6,701 nt of DNA, taken from NCBI GenBank assembly GCA_003506895.1, contig DNXO01000004.1, positions 973-7,673 on the forward strand. Reading direction: 5' to 3'. A program made the position numbers and the translations under genes. The notes beneath the pieces are model-generated. The model saw nothing but the letters and a program-made list of their open reading frames with translations. It did no database searches and was not told the origin of the DNA. Source of the stretch: Acetobacteraceae bacterium. Its GTDB lineage: Bacteria; Pseudomonadota; Alphaproteobacteria; Acetobacterales; Acetobacteraceae. The first letter of the stretch is position 1; every line of letters begins with the position of its first letter. Below are positions 1 to 6,685 of the stretch, piece by piece.

Positions 1-283
1 CGAAGCGCTCCATGAAGCGTATGAAGCAGACTTGGAACGGCTTGGGGTCGAGTTGGCGAAACACCCGGCTGAAGGTGTCATGGCTGGGGATGCCGTGCTT
101 CAGGCGCAAAAACTGACCCAGAAAGGGCCGTTTGGCCCGGCCAAAGACCTCCATGTCAGAGCAATCCTCGCCACCGCATAGCATGGTGCAGAGGGCGATA
201 ATCAGAACCTCATAGAGGTTGTGACGGACATTCTCCTGCCGGGGGTCGGAAACCTCGGAGAAACAGGTGATGAACTCTTCCAT
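1..283 (-). CDS. ISAs1-family transposase, N-terminal part (cut by window edge)
   Basis: Reading the minus strand from ATG at 283 gives 94 uninterrupted codons to the window edge, beginning MEEFITCFSEVSDPRQENVR. It continues with the motifs LCTMLCGGEDCSDMEVFGR and LKHGIPSHDTFSRVFRQLDP. These are the hallmark segments of the N-terminal domain associated with DDE transposases of the ISAs1 family (the H-repeat-like group), which normally total about 370-380 residues. The enzyme would cut and rejoin the ends of its insertion sequence. The catalytic DDE core lies outside the window, so I cannot tell whether the gene is intact; no stop or frameshift is seen in the visible quarter. ATG 283 is chosen because the family starts with this short Glu-Phe leader. 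Upstream of it lies what looks like the IS terminal region rather than more protein. Family recognition is from memory of the motifs. Confidence 0.88.
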   Translation of the reverse strand, partial: MEEFITCFSEVSDPRQENVRHNLYEVLIIALCTMLCGGEDCSDMEVFGRAKRPFLGQFLRLKHGIPSHDTFSRVFRQLDPKPFQVCFIRFMERF

Positions 284-308
284 GCGGGATAGGCACCTTG
301 ATCGAATC

Positions 309-318
309 CCAACGTTGG
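309..318. repeat. 10-bp perfect palindrome upstream of the transposase
   Basis: CCAACGTTGG is a perfect palindrome located 26 bp upstream of the transposase start codon. On the minus strand it is flanked on both sides by the hexamer GGATTC or a close relative. It may be a binding site for the transposase or a regulator of its promoter, but a 10-bp palindrome can also occur by chance. Confidence 0.4.
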
Positions 319-417
319 AATCCAATCAGCCGACCCGCCACAAGTCTAAAATGGCGGAAATCCGTCATATGCGAATCCCCTGGGGGGGCGGTCGGACCCG
401 GCGTCTCCAATCGCTGA

Positions 418-1908
418 TCAGGTGGGCTCCGGCGAGGTGCGTGGGTTCGTCTCGGGAGCGAAAATCCTGCTGGCTGGATCGAACAACGGCTGCTGGAGCG
501 CATCCTCCAGCCGCCCGAGCGCCTGGCGCTGCTGTACGACCGCGTCGAGACGCGAAATCTCGGCTGTGACGCGTTCCAGTTTGGCCGTGACCAGCGCCGG
601 CCGGTCGATCTCGCCAGCCCGCAGCGACCGGGACAACCGGCTTTCGCGGCTTCGCTCGCCGGCAAGAAGGGAACTGGCGGCGCTCAGGGTCTTGATGGCG
701 GCGCCATAGTTCGCGGCCGCGGAATCGATGGCCCCGATGATCTGCGCCTGGAGCGCCGTGAAACGCGCCGCCGCCTCCTGCCGCCGTGCTTCCGCCTCGG
801 CGATTGGCCCCTGATTCTGGTTGAAGATCGGCAACTCCACCGCCGACAGCAGGAGATAGACGTTGGAGCCCGCGTCGTAGCCATAACCCGGACTCAATGT
901 GACGTCGGGATACTGCCGCGCGATCTGAAGCTGTAGAGCCGATTGCGCTGCCGCGTATTCCTCAAGCAGGGCCTGTACGTCGCTCCGCCCCAGAAGCGCC
1001 TGGCGGCGCAGCGTGCCGATCCTGGGCAGCGGCTCGATCCCGGCGGCTCTGTCGAACTCGTCGAACGAGAGGTCGATCCCGTCCAATGCGTGGTTGGGAA
1101 TTCCGATCGCGCCGGCAAGCCGGGCGCGGCTGTCGGCCTCCTGGCGCTCCGTGTCGCGGAGGGCGAGTTCGATCTGATTGCGCATAAGGCGTTCACGTGA
1201 CAGGTCGAGCGCGGAGACTTCGCCCATCGCATGCTGCCTTTCGAGAAAGCCGACGAGTTGCCCCTGGAGTTCCAGGCGCTGCTGCATCAGGGCCAGCCGC
1301 CGTCGCGCCGCCCAGAGGTCAAGCAGCGCCGTTCGCACCCCGCCCCGCACCGTCCAGGCGGCGGTGGCCAGATCGCGCCGTGCGGCCTCGGTCAGGTGTT
1401 GTGCCGCGGCCGTCCGGTATTCCCGCTTGTCGGCGGTCTCGATCAGGAAATTGATCACTGGGGCGATTGCCCAGGGCGACGGGGTCGCGATCGTCGCGTT
1501 GTAGCCGAGGTCCTGGAAGCTGAGCGTGGGGTTGGGGCGCTGCGCCGCTGTGACCGCTCCGGCCTTGGCGCCGGCCAGTTTCGCGCGCGCGATGTCGAGA
1601 TCGGGATGGTAATAGAGCGCGGCGAGTGTGAGCGCGGGAAGATCCCAGCGAGACGACGGCGTCGCCTCGCCATCCGTTTCGAGGCCGATCTTAATGAATT
1701 TCCGCAGGCGCGGGTTGTCGAGCCCGCGCTCATCCAGCGTCGTCGCGTTCGCTGCGGCCGAGATGGGTTGCGGATGAAACTGGGCACATCCCGCAACCAG
1801 CGTTATGCCCCCGGCCAGACAGGCGAATACGGCACGCGACCTCGTGCCGCGACCGCATCGAGGGTGTCGGTCGGCAATTACCCTTCGACGAGGAAGAAAC
1901 CCGTTCAT
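418..1908 (-). CDS. TolC/CzcC-family outer-membrane efflux lipoprotein
   Basis: This is the outer-membrane factor of a tripartite RND efflux pump. It should form a trimeric beta-barrel with a long periplasmic alpha-helical tunnel that docks on the adaptor. The protein is 496 residues from ATG 1908. An Arg-rich start and a hydrophobic stretch (FACLAGGITLVAGC) end in a lipobox with Cys41, so a lipid-anchored mature protein is expected. The two-fold repeat of the OEP family is visible. A long helical region leads to MGEVSALDLSRERL at about 228. The equivalent hairpin recurs as AGEIDRPALVTAKLERV at about 431. NPTLSFQDLG (about 110-120) is also typical of metal-efflux members. A TTG four codons upstream (1920) is an alternative start. 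Neither start has a strong ribosome-binding site, and ATG is preferred. The gene is transcribed away from its adaptor and pump partners, whereas czcCBA-type operons usually have all three in one direction. Assignment to the family is firm; the substrate is not readable from it. Confidence 0.9.
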   Translation of the reverse strand: MNGFLPRRRVIADRHPRCGRGTRSRAVFACLAGGITLVAGCAQFHPQPISAAANATTLDERGLDNPRLRKFIKIGLETDGEATPSSRWDLPALTLAALYYHPDLDIARAKLAGAKAGAVTAAQRPNPTLSFQDLGYNATIATPSPWAIAPVINFLIETADKREYRTAAAQHLTEAARRDLATAAWTVRGGVRTALLDLWAARRRLALMQQRLELQGQLVGFLERQHAMGEVSALDLSRERLMRNQIELALRDTERQEADSRARLAGAIGIPNHALDGIDLSFDEFDRAAGIEPLPRIGTLRRQALLGRSDVQALLEEYAAAQSALQLQIARQYPDVTLSPGYGYDAGSNVYLLLSAVELPIFNQNQGPIAEAEARRQEAAARFTALQAQIIGAIDSAAANYGAAIKTLSAASSLLAGERSRESRLSRSLRAGEIDRPALVTAKLERVTAEISRLDAVVQQRQALGRLEDALQQPLFDPASRIFAPETNPRTSPEPT

Positions 1909-2065
1909 GGAAAAATTCAATATTAATGTTCTTTGGAAAATCTATATCACGTCAAATAAGAGCTGCTTGACCTCGATCAATGCAGGCGGGTCGTGGATGA
2001 TGTTCGAATTAAACTTGTTGTGTCACAGCGGAACTCCCGTCGAAGGAAATGGGTTTGAATAAGAA
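1909..2065. promoter_or_regulatory. Divergent control region between outer-membrane factor and adaptor genes
   Basis: This 157-bp gap separates two divergently transcribed efflux genes and should hold both promoters. It is clearly AT-richer than its surroundings, especially 1909-1955 and 2001-2020. Possible elements are weak. On the minus strand TATAGA (in GATATAGATTT, about 1938-1948) resembles a -10 box. On the plus strand TTGACC (about 1968-1973) resembles a -35 box and TAAACT (2010-2015) a -10 box, but none forms a well-spaced pair. I could not find the dyad-symmetric, 19-20 bp spaced promoter typical of MerR-type metal sensors. A shared metal-responsive regulator site is an inference from the layout, and no regulator gene is in the window. 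Confidence 0.5.
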
Positions 2066-3259
2066 ATGAATATGGAAGCCGCCGCTGCTGGCCGAACCTT
2101 GCCGCGCATTCCGGGGGAAACCCGGACCGGCCGGCGGACTGTCGCACGCCGCGCCATGAGGCTTGTCCGCGCGATTTCATCGATCATCATGCTTGCCCTG
2201 TGGCTCGCCCCGTCGGCCGATGCCGCCACCGAGGCCATCAATCTCACCGAGGCCCAACTGGCGACGCTCGATGTGCGGATGGAGACCCCGCGGCCAACGA
2301 CCGAAATTCCCCTGCCGGACGCCCCCGCGCGCATCGAGGTTCCGCCACAGGCCGAGCGCGTTGTCGGCGCGCCGCGGGCCGGCCTGATCACGCAATTGCG
2401 CGCCACCGAGGGTGAGACGGTCGAACCGGGCCAGACGCTCGCGGTTATTCAAAGCCCGGATATTCTGACATTGCAGCGCGACTATCTCGATGCCCTGTCC
2501 GCCTATCGGTTGGCCCGCACCCAATACGAGCGTGATCAGGCGCTCTACAAGGACGGCAGCATCGCGCAACGTCGGATGCAGGAAACCGAACACACCTTCG
2601 CGGAGCGGAACAATGGCATGACCGCCGCGCGCCATATGCTGCGCGGCGGCGGCTTCACCGCGGCGGAAATCGCCACGCTGGATGCTGGCGGGCAGATGCT
2701 GCCGACCCTCGATATCCGCGCCCCGATCGGCGGCGTCGTGCTCACGCGCATGGTGTCCGCGGGCGACCGTGTTGACGACCGGCAGCCGCTGTACAAGATC
2801 GCGGATCTCTCGACGCTGTGGGGCAACGTCTCGCTGCCCGCCGAAGCGCTGCTCGGGGCCAGGATAGGCCTGCCGGTCACGATATCCGGCTGTGCGGTTC
2901 CAGGCCGGGTGGTGGTGGTCGGCGCCGTGGTGGACCCCACCAGCCAGACGGTGATGCTGCGTGCCGCGCTGGACAAACCCTGTCCCCAGATTCGCCCCGG
3001 CCAGATGGTGCAGGCCCAGGTTTACGTCCATCACGACGGCACCGTCATGATGGTGCCCAGAACCGCCGTGGTCGCCAACGGCGGCAAGGACTGGGTCTTC
3101 GTCCGCCAGGGCAAGGGTTATGCGGCACAAGCCGTGACGATCGCTGCCCGCGCGAATGACGCGGTCTATATCGCCTCCGGCCTCGACGCCCAGACTCAGG
3201 TCGCGGTCAGCGCGATCGCCACCCTCAAGGCCGCCTGGGTTGGCATGGGCGTCGATTGA
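2066..3259 (+). CDS. RND efflux periplasmic adaptor (CzcB/HlyD-type membrane fusion protein)
   Basis: This periplasmic adaptor links the inner-membrane pump to the outer-membrane factor. At 397 residues it matches the family in length. The half-motif of the lipoyl/barrel-sandwich domain lies at about 99-135 (GAPRAGLITQLRATEGETVE, then GQTLAVI). An alpha-helical hairpin follows at about 137-190 (LQRDYLDALSAYRLARTQYE). The second lipoyl half is near 215-235 (DIRAPIGGVVLTRMVSAGD). Then come the beta-barrel (LWGNVSLPAEALLG) and the membrane-proximal domain (VPRTAVVANGGKDWVFV). The His-rich N-terminal metal-binding stretch of classical CzcB is absent. The start is uncertain. ATG 2066 and ATG 2072 precede an Arg-rich 28-30 residue leader. 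A clean signal peptide begins at ATG 2156 (MRLVRAISSIIMLALWLAPS, then ADAA), which may be the true start. A purine-rich AAGAA six bases before ATG 2072 is the best ribosome-binding candidate. The stop overlaps the pump start by one base. Confidence 0.92.
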   Translation: MNMEAAAAGRTLPRIPGETRTGRRTVARRAMRLVRAISSIIMLALWLAPSADAATEAINLTEAQLATLDVRMETPRPTTEIPLPDAPARIEVPPQAERVVGAPRAGLITQLRATEGETVEPGQTLAVIQSPDILTLQRDYLDALSAYRLARTQYERDQALYKDGSIAQRRMQETEHTFAERNNGMTAARHMLRGGGFTAAEIATLDAGGQMLPTLDIRAPIGGVVLTRMVSAGDRVDDRQPLYKIADLSTLWGNVSLPAEALLGARIGLPVTISGCAVPGRVVVVGAVVDPTSQTVMLRAALDKPCPQIRPGQMVQAQVYVHHDGTVMMVPRTAVVANGGKDWVFVRQGKGYAAQAVTIAARANDAVYIASGLDAQTQVAVSAIATLKAAWVGMGVD

Positions 3260-6200
3260 TGATCCGTCTGATCCAGTTCGCGCTCACCCAGCGGCTGCTG
3301 ATGCTGCTGGCCGTGCTTCTGTTGGCCGGCGGCGGCTACATCGCCTTCAGCAACCTGCCGATCGACGCCTACCCTGATGTCTCGCCGACTCAGGTGAAGG
3401 TCATCGTCAAGGCCCCCGGCATGACTCCCGAGGAGGTCGAGAGCCGCATTATCGCACCCGTCGAGAACGAGCTTCTCGGCATCCCGCTCCAGGCGATGCT
3501 GCGATCCACCGCAAAATACGCCATCGCCGACATCACGCTCGATTTCGAGGACGGCACCGACATCTATTGGGCGCGCCAGCAGGTAACCGAGCGGTTGAAC
3601 CGGATTTGGAACGATCTGCCCGACGGCGTCGGCGGCGGGGTGGCGCCAATCACGACGCCGCTGGGCGAGGTGTTCATGTTCACCATCGACGGCGGAGACC
3701 TCTCGCTGATGGAGCGGCGCAACCTGCTGGACTGGACCATCCGCCCGGCGCTGCGAACGGTCCCTGGCGTGGCCGACGTGAACACGCTGGGCGGCCTTGT
3801 GCGCAGCTTCGAGGTCGTGCCCGACGAAGCGCGGCTGGCGGCGCGCGGCATCGCCATGAACACACTGCTCGACGTGCTCTCGGTCAATAATCGCAATGAT
3901 GGCGCCGGGCGGATGAACGACGGCGAAGAAGCCCTTCTGGTGCGCTCCGATGGTCGCATCAAGACCATCGCGGACCTGGCCGACACGGTGGTCGCCGTGC
4001 GCAACGGCGTGCCGATCCGCATCGGCGACGTCGCGGAGGTCAGGATCGGGGCGATGACTCGCTACGGCGCGGTGACGGAAGACGGCAAGGGCGAGGCGGT
4101 GGAAGGCCTGGTGCTGGGCTTGCGCGGCGCCAACGCCCGCGAACTGCTTGCCGGGGTGGAGGCCAAAATCGCGACCCTGGCGCCCTCGCTGCCCAAGGGC
4201 GTGACGCTGTCGGTCTTCTACAACCGCGGCAATCTGGTGGACCGCGCGGTACATTCCGTCACCAGGGCATTGGAAGAAGCCATTGTTCTGGTGCTGGTCC
4301 TGCTGCTGCTGTTCCTCGGCAATCTGCGCGCCGCGCTGACCGTGGCGCTCATCCTGCCGCTGGCGGCATTGTTCACCTTCATCCTCATGCGCTGGTTCGG
4401 CATGAGCGCCAATCTCATGAGCCTGGGCGGGCTCGCCATCGCGATCGGCATGCTGGTGGATGCCGCCGTGGTGGTGGTGGAGAACATCGTCAGCGGGCTC
4501 GCGGATGAGAAACGCGCGGGGCGTCTGCCGCGCCTGCACCTGATCTTCCGCGCCGTGCGCGAGGTGGCGCAGCCGGTCACCTCGGGCATGCTCATCATCA
4601 TCATCGTGTTCCTGCCGGTGCTGACCCTGCAAGGTCTGGAAGGCAAGCTGTTCCGTCCGGTGGCACTGACCATCGTCTTCGCCCTGACCGGCTCTTTGCT
4701 CATGTCGCCCACCGTGATTCCCGTTATCGCCTCGCTGCTGCTGCGGAAAGTCTCGCATCAGGAACCCTGGCTGCCGCGCAAGCTGCTCGGCCTGTATGAG
4801 CCGGCCCTGAAATATGCGCTTGGGCACAGCCGAATGGTGATCGGCATTTCCCTGGCGCTGCTCGTCGCGACCGGGTTTATCTATACCCGCATCGGCAAGA
4901 CCTTCATGCCGACCCTCGACGAAGGCAACCTGATCGTACAGCTTGAATCGCTGCCCTCTATCAATTTGGGGCATTCGATTGATCTCAGCCTCACCGTTCA
5001 GCGCGCGCTTCTAAAGCAGGTGCCGGAGATCACGCGGATCGTCGCGCGCTCGGGCTCCGACGAGATCGGCCTCGACCCCATGGGTCTGAACGAAACCGAT
5101 AGTTTCCTCGTCCTGAAGCCGCGCTCTGAATGGAGCGTCGATTCGCAGGCGGCCCTGATCGAAAAGATCCGCGCTGCCCTCAAGTCCATCCCCGGCTATA
5201 ATTTTGGCTTCACCCAGCCGATCGAGATGCGTCTGTCGGAAATGCTGACCGGCGTGCGCGGCGACCTGGCGGTGAAGATCTTCGGCCTGGAACTTGGCGC
5301 TCTCAACGACAAGGCCCAGCAAATCGCCGAGCTTCTTCGCGGCATCCCGGGTGCGGAGGATGTGCTCACCACCGAGAACAAGGGCATGCAGTACCTCCAG
5401 CTCCGCATCGACCGCGCCGCCGCCGGCCGCTTCGGCATCTCGGTGGACGAGCTGGAGAAAATCCTCCGCGCTCAGGTGGAGGGCGTACAGCTCGGCATCG
5501 TGCAGGAAGGCATCCAGCGCACCCCGCTGATCGTGCGCGCACCGGCCACACTGCGTGATGCGCCAAGCCGGTTTGTCGCCCAGCGCATCGCATTGCCCGA
5601 CGGCAGGCAGGTGCCGCTGGAGATGCTGGCGCATGTCGAGCGCACCGAGGGCGTGGTGTCGATCAGCCGCGAACGCGGCAGCCGCTTTACCGTGGTGCGC
5701 GCCAACGTCAGCGGCCGAGACCTGGTGGGCTTTGTCGAGGATGCCAAGAAGCTCGTGTCCGAGAAGGTGACCCTGCCCAGCGGCTACCACATCGAATGGG
5801 GCGGTCAGTTCGAGAACCAGCAGCGCGCGGCGCAGCGCCTGTCGGTTGTGGTGCCGATCTCCATAGGGCTGATCTTCCTGATGCTGTTCTCCACCTTTGG
5901 CTCGATCCGCCAGGCCATCCTTGTGTTGACCAACATCCCGTTCGCGATGATCGGCGGCGTGTTCGCCCTATGGATCTCCGGCGCCTATCTTTCCGTGCCG
6001 GCTTCGGTGGGCTTCATCGCGCTGCTCGGCATCGCCGTTCTGAACGGCGTCGTGATGCTGACCTATTTCAACCAGTTGCGCGCGGCCAACATGGAGATGG
6101 CGATGGTGGTCACCCTCGGCGCCGCCCGCCGGCTTCGGCCGGTCATGATGACGGCCAGCATCGCGGCCTTCGGCTTGGTCCCGCTGTTGTTCGCCACCGG

Positions 6201-6333
6201 GCCCGGATCGGAAATTCAGAAGCCGCTGGCCATCGTGGTGATCGGCGGGCTGGTTTCCTCCACGCTTTTGACCCTTATCCTGCTGCCGATCCTCTACGAA
6301 CGCTTCGGCGAAGCCCGAAGGAAGACGACATGA
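3259..6333 (+). CDS. Heavy-metal efflux RND pump (CzcA/CusA family inner-membrane transporter)
   Basis: This is a proton-driven inner-membrane exporter that forms a trimer and passes metal ions from periplasm or cytosol into the adaptor/outer-membrane channel. It has 1024 residues, the usual HME-RND size. The RND layout is visible: TM1 (about 10-30, before NLPIDAYPDVSPTQV); a first periplasmic porter domain; TM2-TM6 (about 341-495); TM7 (about 525-545, before the DEGN loop at 554); a second porter domain; and TM8-TM12 (about 863-1015). TM4 reads AIGMLVDAAVVVVEN, keeping relay residues D401 and E408. The CzcA-type first Asp is Ala395, as in CusA. The CusA Cu/Ag methionine triad positions fall on Q561, N611/E612 and about E661. 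TM10 carries the CzcA-like GIAVLNGVVML. A divalent cation substrate is therefore more likely, but this is inference. ATG 3259 overlaps the adaptor stop (TGATG), indicating translational coupling; a TTG at 3256 is rejected. The 3' end overlaps the next gene by four bases. Confidence 0.95.
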   Translation: MIRLIQFALTQRLLMLLAVLLLAGGGYIAFSNLPIDAYPDVSPTQVKVIVKAPGMTPEEVESRIIAPVENELLGIPLQAMLRSTAKYAIADITLDFEDGTDIYWARQQVTERLNRIWNDLPDGVGGGVAPITTPLGEVFMFTIDGGDLSLMERRNLLDWTIRPALRTVPGVADVNTLGGLVRSFEVVPDEARLAARGIAMNTLLDVLSVNNRNDGAGRMNDGEEALLVRSDGRIKTIADLADTVVAVRNGVPIRIGDVAEVRIGAMTRYGAVTEDGKGEAVEGLVLGLRGANARELLAGVEAKIATLAPSLPKGVTLSVFYNRGNLVDRAVHSVTRALEEAIVLVLVLLLLFLGNLRAALTVALILPLAALFTFILMRWFGMSANLMSLGGLAIAIGMLVDAAVVVVENIVSGLADEKRAGRLPRLHLIFRAVREVAQPVTSGMLIIIIVFLPVLTLQGLEGKLFRPVALTIVFALTGSLLMSPTVIPVIASLLLRKVSHQEPWLPRKLLGLYEPALKYALGHSRMVIGISLALLVATGFIYTRIGKTFMPTLDEGNLIVQLESLPSINLGHSIDLSLTVQRALLKQVPEITRIVARSGSDEIGLDPMGLNETDSFLVLKPRSEWSVDSQAALIEKIRAALKSIPGYNFGFTQPIEMRLSEMLTGVRGDLAVKIFGLELGALNDKAQQIAELLRGIPGAEDVLTTENKGMQYLQLRIDRAAAGRFGISVDELEKILRAQVEGVQLGIVQEGIQRTPLIVRAPATLRDAPSRFVAQRIALPDGRQVPLEMLAHVERTEGVVSISRERGSRFTVVRANVSGRDLVGFVEDAKKLVSEKVTLPSGYHIEWGGQFENQQRAAQRLSVVVPISIGLIFLMLFSTFGSIRQAILVLTNIPFAMIGGVFALWISGAYLSVPASVGFIALLGIAVLNGVVMLTYFNQLRAANMEMAMVVTLGAARRLRPVMMTASIAAFGLVPLLFATGPGSEIQKPLAIVVIGGLVSSTLLTLILLPILYERFGEARRKTT
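6318..6324 (+). promoter_or_regulatory. Ribosome-binding site for the DUF3240 gene
   Basis: AAGGAAG lies inside the last codons of the pump gene, with five bases between its end and ATG 6330. It is the strongest Shine-Dalgarno match in the window and fixes the start of the small downstream gene. Together with the ATGA overlap it indicates coupled but also independently initiated translation. Confidence 0.75.
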
Positions 6334-6647
6334 GCGAGCCGCGTCTGTTGATCATCACCGTTCCGCCGAACCTGGAAAGCAAACTGAGCGACTGGCTGAT
6401 CGACCAGGATCCGCCCATCGGCTTTTCGAGTGTGGCGGTCAATGGTCACGGCATGGAGCAAGAGAGCTTTACGCTGGCAGAACAGGTGCGCGGCAGCCGC
6501 CGGCGGATTCAGTTCCAGGTGCAGACCGAGGCCGAGCGCGCGGATATCCTGCTTAAGGGATTGGCGCGGGACTTTCCGGGTGCGGACATGCATTTCTGGA
6601 TGATCCCCCTGCTTGCGATCGAGAGCAGGGTGGGGCGACCGAAATAG
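6330..6647 (+). CDS. DUF3240 family small protein, coupled to the RND pump
   Basis: This gene encodes a 105-residue soluble protein without a signal peptide or membrane segment, beginning MSEPRLLIITVPPNLESKLS. The opening beta strand plus PPxLE, the DPPIGFSSVAVNGHG segment, the AEQVRGSRRRIQFQV core and the final strand DMHFWMIPLLAIESR match my memory of DUF3240 (PF11582). Such proteins are frequently encoded directly after CzcA-type pumps in proteobacteria. I recall the family being grouped with PII/CutA-like ferredoxin folds, and the strand-helix-strand pattern fits that, but its function is not established. Several Met and His residues (HGMEQE, DMHFWM) could bind metal; this is speculation. 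The start overlaps the pump stop as ATGA and has a good ribosome-binding site. It probably acts in the cytosol on the pump or on its expression. Confidence 0.82.
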   Translation: MSEPRLLIITVPPNLESKLSDWLIDQDPPIGFSSVAVNGHGMEQESFTLAEQVRGSRRRIQFQVQTEAERADILLKGLARDFPGADMHFWMIPLLAIESRVGRPK

Positions 6648-6685
6648 CCGCTTCGATGGACGCACGGCCGATGGAGATCGTCATG

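Larger units (their letters stand above)
1..382 (-). mobile_element. Partial ISAs1-family insertion sequence, transposase-proximal end
   Basis: The transposase at 1-283 marks this as the 5' portion of an insertion sequence. Between its start codon and the neighbouring efflux gene lie about 134 bp of non-coding DNA. Read on the minus strand, a plausible outer end begins with CAGGGGATTCGCATATGACG at about 382, just inside a run of seven Gs. The subterminal region contains a perfect 10-bp palindrome (309-318) and a small inverted repeat around 353-362. The exact boundary is an inference, because the other end and the target-site duplication (8-10 bp in this family) are outside the window. Insertion would be about 35 bp beyond the stop codon of the outer-membrane factor gene and leaves that gene intact. 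Confidence 0.5.

Noticed and set aside
210..665. Minus-strand open frame bridging the IS end and the 3' part of the outer-membrane factor
   Set aside because: It crosses the probable IS boundary in a different frame from both the transposase and the efflux gene, and its product has no recognisable motif.
1231..1926. 231-codon plus-strand open frame over the outer-membrane factor gene
   Set aside because: It is Arg/Gly-rich shadow sequence opposite a well-supported TolC-family gene, with no signal, domain or ribosome-binding site.
1962..1995. MerR-type operator suggested by TTGACC near 1968
   Set aside because: There is no dyad symmetry between -35-like and -10-like hexamers and no -10 element at 19-20 bp spacing.
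2177..3130. 317-codon open frame antisense to the adaptor
   Set aside because: It is the complement of a clearly recognisable HlyD/CzcB-type gene, with biased composition and no recognisable domain.
3196..4974. 592-codon open frame antisense to the RND pump
   Set aside because: The sense frame encodes a full-length, motif-perfect RND pump. The antisense product is a low-complexity His/Gln/Asp/Arg-rich sequence typical of the complement of high-GC coding DNA.
5011..5790. 259-codon open frame antisense to the second half of the pump
   Set aside because: It has no family motifs and lies wholly within the conserved second porter domain of the pump on the other strand.
5796..6647. 283-codon frame that would fuse pump 3' sequence with the DUF3240 protein
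   Set aside because: The first 178 codons are out of frame with the conserved pump C-terminus. The real gene begins at ATG 6330, which has a good ribosome-binding site and family-like N-terminal residues.
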